39,363 nucleotides of DNA from Mesoaciditoga sp964503355 (GTDB lineage Bacteria; Thermotogota; Thermotogae; Mesoaciditogales; Mesoaciditogaceae), in assembly GCA_964503355.1 (NCBI GenBank), contig CAZCZS010000006.1, positions 1 to 39,363 of the forward strand, in the 5' to 3' direction. A model generated the notes under the pieces. The model did not search any database and had not been told where the DNA came from. It worked only from the letters and a program-made list of their open reading frames with translations. This document shows, one piece after another, positions 9,156 to 16,498 of this stretch. Every line of letters starts with the position of its first letter. The first letter of the stretch is position 1. Both the position numbers and the translations under genes were made by a program.

Positions 9156-10269
9156 CGCTTTCCCTTACATATACTCTTGGTACCCGCGAAGAAATGCCGC
9201 ACACGATCTCGTAATTCACACTTTCGGCGATTTGTGCGATTTCCTCAACTCTTATTTCTTCCTCTCCATCTTTTCCAAATATTACCACATCTTCACCGAT
9301 TTTGACATCGTCTATTTGCGAGATATCAACTGTCATTTGATCCATACTTACCCTTCCCAATATCTTTGCCCTCTTTCCGTTTATCAACACGCTTGCCTTG
9401 TTTGAAAGAGCACGCGGTACACCATCGGCGTAGCCTATGGGAAGAATGGCCACCGTTTTTGCACTTTTAGCGATATAGGTGTGATTGTACCCAACGCTTT
9501 GACCTTTTTTTATCTTCTTTATCTCCGAAATCGTCGTATGTAAGCTCATCACCGGTTGAATGTAGTCCAAGAACGATTTAGATGAAGGTTGAAGACCATA
9601 TGAAGCGATTCCGATCCTCGACATATTTCCAACACATTCTTTCATCAAAAGGGCTCCCGCACTGTTGCATAGATGAACGTATTGAGGTTTTGTTGGAAAC
9701 TCTTTTAAGAACGATTTGAATTTTTCAACTTGCTCAAAATTCATAGGATCATCAGGAACGTCTGCCGACGCGAGGTGTGTGTACACTCCTTCTAAGTTAA
9801 CTTTATCAGATGAATTCAAGAGTTCGTACATCTTTAAGGCTTCTTCACTCTTTAATCCAAGTCTTGACATGCCCGTATCGATGTTAAGATGAACGTTTAG
9901 CTTTTTGTTCGTTCCTTTGAGATGGTCGATGATTTCTTTGAATTGTTTTAAAGAGAAAACGGTGATGGATATATCGTTTTTAACGGCTTCAAGAACATAT
10001 CTCGGCTCGAAATAATTCAAGACCAATATGGGAAGTCCTATGCCCGCTTCTCTTAATTGAAGAGCTTCTTCCAAGAAGGCGACAATTAAAAGTCCGATTT
10101 TACTTTCTTCACAGGCTTTGGCGATCGGTACGGCACCATGACCGTAAGCGTTCGCTTTCAAAACGAGCGCCAGTGAGGTGTTCATTCTCCTTGAAATTTC
10201 AAAAATATTGCGGAGGAATTTTGTGATGTTTACCTCCGCATAGGTATTTCTTAGATTTCTTTCAAGCAT
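9148..10269 (-). CDS. alr: Alanine racemase
   Basis: A PLP-dependent fold-III enzyme that interconverts L- and D-alanine for peptidoglycan. It is 373 residues long, normal for the family. The Schiff-base lysine is K38 in LVLKANAYGHG. Other hallmarks are HLNIDTGMSRLG, SRIGIASYGLQP, VGYNHTY (region of the second catalytic tyrosine), LPIGYADGVPR and the C-terminal LGRVSMDQMTVDI. It starts 6 bases after the rpmB stop and its TGA overlaps the GTG of the yhaM-like gene, so it belongs to the same operon. Confidence 0.96.
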   Translation of the reverse strand: MLERNLRNTYAEVNITKFLRNIFEISRRMNTSLALVLKANAYGHGAVPIAKACEESKIGLLIVAFLEEALQLREAGIGLPILVLNYFEPRYVLEAVKNDISITVFSLKQFKEIIDHLKGTNKKLNVHLNIDTGMSRLGLKSEEALKMYELLNSSDKVNLEGVYTHLASADVPDDPMNFEQVEKFKSFLKEFPTKPQYVHLCNSAGALLMKECVGNMSRIGIASYGLQPSSKSFLDYIQPVMSLHTTISEIKKIKKGQSVGYNHTYIAKSAKTVAILPIGYADGVPRALSNKASVLINGKRAKILGRVSMDQMTVDISQIDDVKIGEDVVIFGKDGEEEIRVEEIAQIAESVNYEIVCGISSRVPRVYVRESGV

Positions 10270-10275
10270 AGATGT

Positions 10276-10467
10276 TCAAGCTCTTTGAACCTTGCCCGAT
10301 TTGAGGCATCTTGTACAAACCATTAAACGCTTTATCTTCCCATCTTCACCTACAACCTTTACAGGTTGAAGATTAGGCTTGAAGGTTCTTTTCGTCTTTT
10401 TGTGGGAATGACTAACGTTATTTCCGGTCGAAACGCTCCTGCCACATATATCGCATTTCCTTGCCAT
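10276..10467 (-). CDS. rpmB: 50S ribosomal protein L28
   Basis: A 63-residue L28 beginning MARKCDICGRSV. Two CxxC pairs (CDIC and CTRC) mark it as a zinc-binding form. The start was set at ATG 10467, because AAAGGAG lies about 8 bases upstream and L28 proteins begin here; the open frame extends 9 codons further upstream through the ribosome-binding site. It is the first gene of a seven-gene minus-strand run. The 80-base spacer upstream should hold the promoter, but no convincing hexamer pair was found. Confidence 0.96.
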   Translation of the reverse strand: MARKCDICGRSVSTGNNVSHSHKKTKRTFKPNLQPVKVVGEDGKIKRLMVCTRCLKSGKVQRA

Positions 10468-10544
10468 TGTGGTGTTCTCCTTTCTTAAACTCAACTGTAT
10501 TTTCTAAAATTTTAATAAAAAACCATTTTGGCGTTTCATATGAA

Positions 10545-10565
10545 GGGCGGGATTCTCTCCCGCCC
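10545..10565 (-). terminator. Terminator hairpin after the ferredoxin gene
   Basis: GGGCGGGA (10545-10552) pairs perfectly with TCCCGCCC (10558-10565) around a 5-base loop, 9 bases beyond the ferredoxin stop. The U-tract on the minus strand is weak (TTCAT), so termination may be partial and read through into rpmB. Confidence 0.55.
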
Positions 10566-10574
10566 TAAGAGTCG

Positions 10575-10757
10575 TTACTCTTCAAGCGAGATGGCGCCTA
10601 CTGGGCACGAATCTTTTGCATCCTCGCAGCAACCTGCACTGCAATCGTCCGCGATGACATGAGCCTTGCCATCGTCACCAAGTTTGAAAACCTGAGGGCA
10701 CAGACTTTCACATACACCACAGCCAATGCACAAATCTTCATTGACAACTGCTTTCAT
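10575..10757 (-). CDS. Single-cluster [4Fe-4S] ferredoxin
   Basis: A 60-residue electron carrier. CIGCGVCESLCP supplies C10, C13 and C16, and C51 in DSCPVGA completes the cluster. C20 and C43 match the positions of the disulfide in the Thermotoga maritima ferredoxin, and the protein length is identical. Two additional cysteines, C39 and C44, are present. The start was set at ATG 10757: GGAGGTG lies about 7 bases upstream, whereas the longer open frame would begin within the leader. It is a single-gene unit with promoters upstream and a hairpin downstream. Likely partners are ferredoxin-linked oxidoreductases of fermentation, none of which is in the window. Confidence 0.96.
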   Translation of the reverse strand: MKAVVNEDLCIGCGVCESLCPQVFKLGDDGKAHVIADDCSAGCCEDAKDSCPVGAISLEE

Positions 10758-10800
10758 AATCACAGCACCTCCGCATTCGCAAAGTTTGAAAGTACTTCCA

Positions 10801-10822
10801 CGTTGCACCAACGCAAATTATA
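10801..10822 (-). promoter_or_regulatory. Proximal ferredoxin promoter (-10) with adjacent inverted repeat
   Basis: An extended -10, TGGTATAAT on the minus strand (TATAAT at 10817-10822), has no good -35. Immediately downstream, where transcription would begin, is the inverted repeat CGTTG-CAC-CAACG (10801-10813). The repeat could be an operator or a 5' stabilising hairpin. The -10 call is sound by match; the role of the repeat is inference. Confidence 0.5.
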
Positions 10823-10880
10823 CCATACGTGGCGCGGGTTTTTTTAAAAGCTTTTTTCCGAGCTTGAAGCGACTTCTTTT

Positions 10881-10909
10881 ATTTTAACCTATGAAAGTGA
10901 AAAATTCAA
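10881..10909 (-). promoter_or_regulatory. Distal ferredoxin promoter
   Basis: On the minus strand TTGAAT (10904-10909) and TAAAAT (10881-10886) are separated by exactly 17 bases, a good sigma-70-type match. It would give a leader of about 115 bases before the ferredoxin ATG. Confidence 0.6.
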
Positions 10910-10923
10910 CCTTTTTTAATTTT

Positions 10924-12087
10924 TTAAACGCTTTCTTTGACAAGTTCCTCTTTCTCATATGAACTGATCTCATCCATGAATATTTCAACTGGACTTTCGA
11001 TGCCGTTGAATTTCGTCCCGTAATCAACGGTGTAAGCGCCGGCGTTCAAGAAATACACGATATCGTTTAAAGTTATATCTTGTGGAAGTTCCACTTCGTC
11101 GTAAATAACATCGACGCTGTCACACGTGGGACCTGCCAAAGTGAATGTTTTGGTTGGGTGATCTTCTTTTCCATCAACGACTATTTCGTATCTCAAATCT
11201 TCGATGGTTTCCATCAAACCGTGAAAGACGCCTGCATCCAAATAAACCCAATTTGTCATATCTTTTCTGGATCTTAAAATCACGCGAGATACCAATACTC
11301 CTGCATTTCCAACCATAGATCTTCCGGGTTCTATGAAAAGCGTTGGTCTATCCATAAAATTGAAATATTCTTCCACACTTTCATTTATGACTTCTCCTAT
11401 TTCTTCAACCGTTGGAATATCACGTACGTATTTCACTGGCATTCCGCCACCCAGGTTTATGATGTTCATCTTTATTCCTTGAAGACGTGCAAACCAAAAA
11501 ACATCGGCAACTTTCATGAGGGCCACTTTCCAGCTGTACTTGTCATAGCACTGTGAACCGACATGAAAAGATACTCCAATTGGTTGTAAGCCGAGTTTCG
11601 CAGCGTAAATTACGAGTTCTTTGACATGTTCTATGTTCGTGCCGAACTTTTTTGAAAGAGGCCAATCGCTATCCGTTTCGCCCATGGCAAGTCTGAAGTA
11701 AACCTTTGAATGTGGGGCATTTCTCGAGATCTTTTCAAGTTCCATTTCAGCGTCAGCCGCGAACAATTCTATGCCACTTTCGTAAGCGAATCTTATATCT
11801 TCTTCCTTTTTTATGGTGTTACCGAAACTCATCATGGAAGGTCTTATACCAAGTGTGATAAGTTTTTCTATTTCACCTTTTGAAGCGACGTCAAACGAGG
11901 AACCCAGATCGTTGAGTTTATTCACAACACGTTCATGAGAATTGGATTTAACCGCGTAAAAAACTCTCACGCCCGGAATGGCGTTGATCAATCTGCGATA
12001 GTTTTCTTCAACAACGCTTAAATCCATAAGCACAAAAGGTGTCTTCGTTTTTCTGGATATTGAGCGAATTTCTTCCGTTATTTTCAT
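10924..12087 (-). CDS. Ornithine/lysine decarboxylase, fold III (ODC/LysA family)
   Basis: A PLP enzyme of the alanine-racemase-fold decarboxylases, 387 residues. The PLP lysine is in VFYAVKSN. Other hallmarks are FDVASKGE, SFHVGSQ, INLGGGMP, FIEPGRS and the catalytic cysteine motif AGPTCDSVD. That motif, without a diaminopimelate-specific signature, points to ornithine (or dual ornithine/lysine) decarboxylation to putrescine or cadaverine, as for Thermotoga homologues. The start was set at ATG 12087, because GAGGTG lies at proper spacing; a GTG 15 bases upstream sits within that site. It is divergent from the glutamate dehydrogenase gene across about 400 bases. Diaminopimelate decarboxylase is a less likely alternative. 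Confidence 0.88.
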   Translation of the reverse strand: MKITEEIRSISRKTKTPFVLMDLSVVEENYRRLINAIPGVRVFYAVKSNSHERVVNKLNDLGSSFDVASKGEIEKLITLGIRPSMMSFGNTIKKEEDIRFAYESGIELFAADAEMELEKISRNAPHSKVYFRLAMGETDSDWPLSKKFGTNIEHVKELVIYAAKLGLQPIGVSFHVGSQCYDKYSWKVALMKVADVFWFARLQGIKMNIINLGGGMPVKYVRDIPTVEEIGEVINESVEEYFNFMDRPTLFIEPGRSMVGNAGVLVSRVILRSRKDMTNWVYLDAGVFHGLMETIEDLRYEIVVDGKEDHPTKTFTLAGPTCDSVDVIYDEVELPQDITLNDIVYFLNAGAYTVDYGTKFNGIESPVEIFMDEISSYEKEELVKESV

Positions 12088-12102
12088 CTTGCCCCACCTC
12101 AC

Positions 12103-12495
12103 TCGTAAGAATGATAATTCGACAAATCATAGTACTAGACGTGTTACGTATTTAAACACTTACAGGTTAATTTTGTGAGAAAAAAACATTTCCGACGGTT
12201 AAATGACCGTTTCACTTGCGCGTGAACACTACGAAGGATACAGGAGTATCAAATTTTCATGCGAAGCTAATGCGCTTTATGAAGTTTTTGCTCTACCACC
12301 GTTGAATGAATTTCGATGATACACTCAAAGTGAAAGTTGAGTTTATTTCAAAAAAAAGATGTAAATGTTAACTTTGAAAGAAAGTGAAAAGCCTTCTTAC
12401 TATAAAGTCATTCATAATTTATGGCGTTTTTATTCAAAAAGCGTTAGAATCAAGATGAATTTGTAATTCACCAACTTGAATGAGGAGGTTGCGCA
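12103..12495. other. Divergent intergenic region between decarboxylase and gdhA
   Basis: This stretch has no credible gene. It holds several short inverted repeats: ACGGT/ACCGT (12195-12210), TTCAC-N6-GTGAA (12211-12226) and ACTCAA-N8-TTGAGT (12323-12342). A TATGAT -10-like hexamer (minus strand, 12126-12131) could serve the decarboxylase gene but has a poor -35. A promoter candidate for gdhA is listed separately. The region is larger than any other spacer in the window. Confidence 0.5.
12374..12403 (+). promoter_or_regulatory. Candidate promoter of the glutamate dehydrogenase gene
   Basis: TTGAAA (12374-12379) and TACTAT (12398-12403) are separated by 18 bases. The -10 is imperfect, and a TAGAAT near 12447 is an alternative -10 without a -35. 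The leader would be about 85 bases. Confidence 0.35.
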
Positions 12496-13746
12496 ATGGC
12501 AAACAAAGGCTTGTTCGAGGATGCCTTAACCCAATTCAACCGGGCGGCAGACTTGATGAAGTTGGATGACGGGATGCGTCAGATTTTGTCATCTCACAAA
12601 AGGGGAATAAGGGTACAATTTCCCGTTAAAATGGACGACGGATCTGTAAGAGTTTTTACGGGTTATCGCTATCAACATAACATAGCCAGAGGACCGGCAA
12701 AGGGAGGAGTTAGATATCATCCCAATGTGAACGAAGACGAGATAAAGACACTTTCGTTTCTCATGACCTGGAAGTGCGCGGTTGCAGGTATACCTTACGG
12801 TGGAGCAAAAGGTGGAGTGAAAGTTGATCCGAATGAACTATCCGTGGGAGAACTCGAAAGAATGTCAAGAAGATATTTTTCCGAAATCTCTCCATTCATC
12901 GGTCCCGAAACCGATATACCTGCGCCCGACGTCAACACAAATGCTCAGATCATGTCTTGGTTCTTAGACACCTATTCGATGGGCGAAGGACGTTCAACGC
13001 TTGGAATCGTTACGGGAAAGCCGCTTGAATTGGGTGGCTCTCTTGGAAGACCTGAGGCAACTGGTAGAGGAGTCAGCATAATAGCGAACGAAGCGAGTAA
13101 ATATTATCTTGACGGTGAAATAAGAGGAAAAACCGTGGCAATTCAAGGCTTCGGAAATGTCGGTTCTTACACGGCTCTCATTTTGGGAGAAGAATATGGA
13201 GCGAAGGTAGTTGCCATCAGCGATATAACAGGTGGATATTACAATCCAGATGGAATAAACGTCAGAGAGGCCTTTGATTACGTCACGGCTCACAAGAATC
13301 TCGATGGATTTAACGCTCAAAAGATAACAAACGAAGAATTGCTGAGCTTAGATGTTGATGTCTTGATACCAGCGGCTTTGGAAAGAACGATACGAGAAGA
13401 TAACGTGAACAACATCAAGGCGAAGCTCATAGTCGAAGCGGCCAATGGACCAACCACACCGGAAGCCGATGCGATTTTAAGATCAAGGGGAATTCACTTG
13501 GTGCCCGATTTCCTTGCCAACGCTGGTGGTGTGACCGTTTCATATTTTGAATGGGTGCAAGGGCTTTATTCGTATTTCTGGGATCTTGAAGATGTGAGAA
13601 AAGCGTTGGATAAAGCGATGAAAAACGCTTTTAAAGACAGTGCCAAGGCTCGTGAAGAATACAACACCGATATGAGGACGGCATCTTACATAGTCGCCAT
13701 AAGTAAAGTTGCCAACGCAACCAGATTGCGCGGAATTTTCCCTTGA
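12496..13746 (+). CDS. gdhA: Glutamate dehydrogenase
   Basis: This hexameric enzyme catalyses glutamate + NAD(P)+ to 2-oxoglutarate + ammonium. It is 416 residues long, the usual length of the Thermotoga/archaeal enzyme. Substrate and catalytic lysines have the family spacing: K69 in GPAKGG, K93 in TWKCAV and K105 in GGAKGG. GPETDIPAPDVNT follows, then the nucleotide-binding QGFGNVGSY. GAGGAGG precedes the ATG at ideal distance. It stands alone between its own upstream region and a strong terminator. It could supply or remove ammonium for the nearby amino-acid genes. Cofactor preference cannot be read with confidence. Confidence 0.96.
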   Translation: MANKGLFEDALTQFNRAADLMKLDDGMRQILSSHKRGIRVQFPVKMDDGSVRVFTGYRYQHNIARGPAKGGVRYHPNVNEDEIKTLSFLMTWKCAVAGIPYGGAKGGVKVDPNELSVGELERMSRRYFSEISPFIGPETDIPAPDVNTNAQIMSWFLDTYSMGEGRSTLGIVTGKPLELGGSLGRPEATGRGVSIIANEASKYYLDGEIRGKTVAIQGFGNVGSYTALILGEEYGAKVVAISDITGGYYNPDGINVREAFDYVTAHKNLDGFNAQKITNEELLSLDVDVLIPAALERTIREDNVNNIKAKLIVEAANGPTTPEADAILRSRGIHLVPDFLANAGGVTVSYFEWVQGLYSYFWDLEDVRKALDKAMKNAFKDSAKAREEYNTDMRTASYIVAISKVANATRLRGIFP

Positions 13747-13767
13747 TAAATTCTTGCACGAATTTTG

Positions 13768-13800
13768 AAAAAAGAGAACGCTTTTGCGTTCTCTTTTTTT
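13768..13800 (+). terminator. Strong rho-independent terminator of gdhA (bidirectional)
   Basis: GAGAACGC (13774-13781) and GCGTTCTC (13786-13793) form an 8-bp stem with loop TTTT. It is flanked by A6 before and T7 after, so it can work on both strands. Confidence 0.9.
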
Positions 13801-13884
13801 GGTGTTCATCACTTGCCTGACATATTTTTATTCCCGACGCCTTTCGACCCATGATAGTTGATAAGAGTCTTTGACATTAACGTC

Positions 13885-13904
13885 ATTGCGGACATGACCG
13901 CAAT
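13885..13904 (-). terminator. Hairpin immediately after the DUF1385 gene
   Basis: ATTGCGG (13885-13891) pairs with CCGCAAT (13898-13904) around 6 bases, two bases beyond the stop codon on the minus strand. There is no U-tract, so it may only stabilise the 3' end; the bidirectional hairpin at 13768-13800 lies further downstream. Confidence 0.35.
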
Positions 13905-13905
13905 C

Positions 13906-14868
13906 TCAATCCTGCCGAACGTCGGACTTCATTTCATCGAAATTCTCCATTTCAATTGGACTTTCGTTTTTTTGATCTTCGCTTTCGTTTTCTTGCCATT
14001 CTAAGTTTAAAGCCGCTTTTAATGATGTAAGTCCAACTTCCAATTGAAGATCATCTGGCTCTTTTGTCGTCAATTTTTGAAGCCACAATCCCGGCATGGC
14101 CAAGGGTTTTATCAGAGGATTGTTTAGATGTTTAGCCGTGAATCTTTGAAATTCGTAAGCCAATCCAGCCACAACTGGAATGAGGACAACCCTCCAAAAC
14201 ATCTTCCACCAAATGCTCATGGGGCCAAAAGCTCCAAGAATGCTGAAAACTATTATAGCGGCTACCATTGTTATCATCAAAAAACTGGTTCCACATCTTG
14301 GATGCAAAGTGGAGTATTTTCTCGCATTCTCAACTGTTAATTCCTCATTTGCTTCGTAAGTATAAACCGATTTGTGCTCCGCTCCGTGATATTGGAAGAC
14401 ACGCTTTATGTCCGGTATAAAAGCGATGACCCAAATGTACACTAAGAGTATTACAGTTCTAATGGTACCTTCGACTAGGGCAAATAACATTCCGTTTTCC
14501 CTTAAAGGCTTGAAAAGGGAGGTTACCAAGACGGGTAAAATTGAAAACAAACCTATCGCAAATGCGAAAGCTATGAGCAAAGATAAGATTATATCCTTCG
14601 TTGTCAATTTTTCCGTTTCTTCGCCAGACATGGTGGCGGAAAAGTTCAAAGCCCTTATTCCGGTTACCAGCGCATCGTAGAGTACAAAATTCCCCCTTAT
14701 GAGCGGCCATCCTTTCCATCCTTTTGGCCTTTCCATTCCTCCATAATCGGAAACGACTATTTCTCCGTTGGGCTTTCTAACCGCGACAACGGTTTTAAGC
14801 CCTTTCATCATAACTCCTTCTATGACAGCCTGTCCACCAACACTTAATCCTTTGGGATAATCCGGCAT
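13906..14868 (-). CDS. DUF1385 family membrane protein (YqhQ-like)
   Basis: A 320-residue protein with the family start SVGGQAVIEGVMMKG and the core EHKSVYTYE followed by HPRCGTSFL. About four membrane segments are visible (near residues 88-118, 125-150, 195-218 and 222-242). The C-terminal 60 residues are acidic and polar. The family is widespread and is sometimes annotated as metal-dependent, but its function is not settled. The start is ATG three bases after the stop of the 86-residue gene, in the dus-spoVS-unknown-DUF1385 run. Confidence 0.88.
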   Translation of the reverse strand: MPDYPKGLSVGGQAVIEGVMMKGLKTVVAVRKPNGEIVVSDYGGMERPKGWKGWPLIRGNFVLYDALVTGIRALNFSATMSGEETEKLTTKDIILSLLIAFAFAIGLFSILPVLVTSLFKPLRENGMLFALVEGTIRTVILLVYIWVIAFIPDIKRVFQYHGAEHKSVYTYEANEELTVENARKYSTLHPRCGTSFLMITMVAAIIVFSILGAFGPMSIWWKMFWRVVLIPVVAGLAYEFQRFTAKHLNNPLIKPLAMPGLWLQKLTTKEPDDLQLEVGLTSLKAALNLEWQENESEDQKNESPIEMENFDEMKSDVRQD

Positions 14869-14871
14869 TTT

Positions 14872-15132
14872 TTAACTTCCTTTCCTGAACTTTCTTTCCA
14901 ACTTTTCGACGACCAAATTTCTAACATCGTCTTTAAGCAACAAGTTGAAAAATCTATAAGCTTGCGCTTCGACGGGAGATTTTTGTTTTGGAAAGTAGGC
15001 GTTCATCTTTTGAAAAAATTCGTCTCTTTCTTTCTTTTCCATCCTGTGAATACTCAAAACAATGCGCCGAAGGTTTTCATCCTCGGCGCAGGATCTTACG
15101 ATTTCGTTTATCTCTTTTTGAAAGACTTCCAT
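14872..15132 (-). CDS. Small protein of unknown function (86 aa)
   Basis: I do not recognise a family. The protein is highly charged and predicted helical, with a basic C terminus (KLERKFRKG), no signal peptide and no membrane segment. It is very tightly packed between spoVS (3 bases) and the DUF1385 gene (3 bases), which argues that it is real. It may be a lineage-specific partner of one of these neighbours. Confidence 0.7.
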   Translation of the reverse strand: MEVFQKEINEIVRSCAEDENLRRIVLSIHRMEKKERDEFFQKMNAYFPKQKSPVEAQAYRFFNLLLKDDVRNLVVEKLERKFRKGS

Positions 15133-15135
15133 CTT

Positions 15136-15429
15136 TTACTTTTCTTCGTTGGATGATTCCTTTTCTTCTCCCACAACAAAAACTTTTATCGATATTCCAG
15201 TTCTTTTCTCTCCTCCTATTTCGATATCGACAAATCCCGGAATCATTCCGATGTCCTTACCACTTTCGTTTAAAAAACGACGTGCCACCGCGACAGCTTT
15301 GACCGCTTGATTTACAGCCCCAGCTCCAATGGCCTGTAACTCAACCATTGGCTCTTTTCCCAAAGCTCCGGCGATCGCTCCTGCCACCGAGTTAGGATTG
15401 GATTTTGAACTGACCTTCAATGTTTCCAC
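15136..15429 (-). CDS. spoVS: SpoVS-family (Alba-like) DNA-binding regulator
   Basis: A 97-residue protein matching stage V sporulation protein S: VETLKVSSKSNPNSVAGAIAG, then QAIGAGAVNQAVKAVAVARRF and IPGFVDIEI. The family is a small nucleic-acid-binding fold found also in non-sporulating bacteria, where its role is unclear. The start was set at GTG 15429, because AAGGAGG lies 8 bases upstream; the open frame extends 13 codons further. This places its start within the 3' end of dus (38-base overlap). The C terminus is an acidic tail. Confidence 0.92.
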   Translation of the reverse strand: METLKVSSKSNPNSVAGAIAGALGKEPMVELQAIGAGAVNQAVKAVAVARRFLNESGKDIGMIPGFVDIEIGGEKRTGISIKVFVVGEEKESSNEEK

Positions 15430-16387
15430 GTTCAACGCCTCCTTGTTCGCATGAGATGAGTTTATCAAAGAAACCGTTAATTATCTTCTTCACGTTTTCT
15501 GGGTTGCTTTCCTTTAAAGCATCGATCTTTGGCTCATGAGAGTTGGGAAGACCTTTAAGATAAGCAACAAGAAATTTTCTAAAAAATATTATACCATGAA
15601 TTCCATATTCATCAATTGTTTTATCAAAATGAAGGTTGAAGGTTCTTCTTCTTTCTTCCAAATCCACAAAAGTGATCTTTTGAGATGCGAAATATTTCTT
15701 GATATTTGTGAATATCCATGGATTTCCTATGGCTCCTCTTGCAACAAACAAGATATCAGCCTTGCTCTGTTTTATGGCACGATAGGCGTCCAATGGAGTG
15801 AAGATATCACCGGAAATCCCTATTTGGAGATCTGGAAATTTTTCTTTTAACACTTTGGCACTTTCCCAATCAGCTTTACCAGAATACCCTTGTTCAACGG
15901 TTCTTCCATGAATTGAAACGAGGAAGGCACCGCCATCCGCCACCGCTTGGGTTACCTCGACGTAATTTTTTTTCTTTTCACTTCCGAGTCTTATCTTTAC
16001 GGAAACTCTGAATCCATTTTTTACCAGTGTTTCGACTATTTTTCTCAAAGTTTTGGGTTCCTGCATCAACGCAGACCCGTATCCGCGCTTTACGACTTTT
16101 TTTACCGGGCATCCCGCGTTTATATCTATCCAAATTGAATCGTTTTTACTCCTTATCATTTCCGCACTCTTCAAAAAAAGTTCCGGATCTCTTCCAAACA
16201 ATTGAACCACATGTTTTTTACCGTCATCTGGAATCATAAGATAACTTTTTCGGTTTCGTTTTGTTAGGCCGTTTACGCTTATCATCTCCGTAAAGGCCAC
16301 ATCGGCTCCCATTGAAATGCATAGTTCGCGAAAGATCTTATCGTTGTAGCCTGCCATGGGAGAAAGGACTATTTTCAACGTCATCAT
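15392..16387 (-). CDS. dus: tRNA-dihydrouridine synthase
   Basis: A flavin enzyme that reduces uridine to dihydrouridine in tRNA D-loops, 331 residues. Hallmarks are the N-terminal LSPMAGYND, the catalytic C93 in INAGCPVKKVV, the following GYGSALM, VKIRLG, the HGRTVEQGYSG motif and ARGAIGNPW. The start is uncertain. AAGGGA abuts the first ATG (16387) with no spacer, a second ATG follows, and an in-frame TTG at 16378 has the best spacing. The 3' end overlaps spoVS. Confidence 0.93.
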   Translation of the reverse strand: MMTLKIVLSPMAGYNDKIFRELCISMGADVAFTEMISVNGLTKRNRKSYLMIPDDGKKHVVQLFGRDPELFLKSAEMIRSKNDSIWIDINAGCPVKKVVKRGYGSALMQEPKTLRKIVETLVKNGFRVSVKIRLGSEKKKNYVEVTQAVADGGAFLVSIHGRTVEQGYSGKADWESAKVLKEKFPDLQIGISGDIFTPLDAYRAIKQSKADILFVARGAIGNPWIFTNIKKYFASQKITFVDLEERRRTFNLHFDKTIDEYGIHGIIFFRKFLVAYLKGLPNSHEPKIDALKESNPENVKKIINGFFDKLISCEQGGVERGNIEGQFKIQS

Positions 16388-16410
16388 TCCCTTTTATCAA
16401 TTTCAGAGTT

Positions 16411-16439
16411 ATCTTATCAAGAAAATTCAATTATTCCAA
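16411..16439 (-). promoter_or_regulatory. Promoter of the dus-spoVS-DUF1385 operon
   Basis: On the minus strand TTGGAA (16434-16439) and TAAGAT (16411-16416) are 17 bases apart. It lies between the trpB2 terminator and dus. Confidence 0.5.
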
Positions 16440-16445
16440 AATATG

Positions 16446-16490
16446 AAGCCGCGTTGATTCAAATTTGTGAAAACATCGTCAACGCGGCTT
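16446..16490 (-). terminator. Terminator-like hairpin after trpB2
   Basis: AAGCCGCGTTGA (16446-16457) pairs perfectly over 12 bases with TCAACGCGGCTT (16479-16490), with a 21-base loop, 8 bases beyond the trpB2 stop. The U-rich stretch on the minus strand is imperfect (CATATTTT). Confidence 0.55.
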
Positions 16491-16498
16491 TTCAAAAA

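Noticed and set aside
16446..16490. Large inverted repeat as a mobile-element end or attachment site
   Set aside because: It is a single hairpin directly after trpB2 with no target duplication or recombinase nearby, which fits a terminator better.
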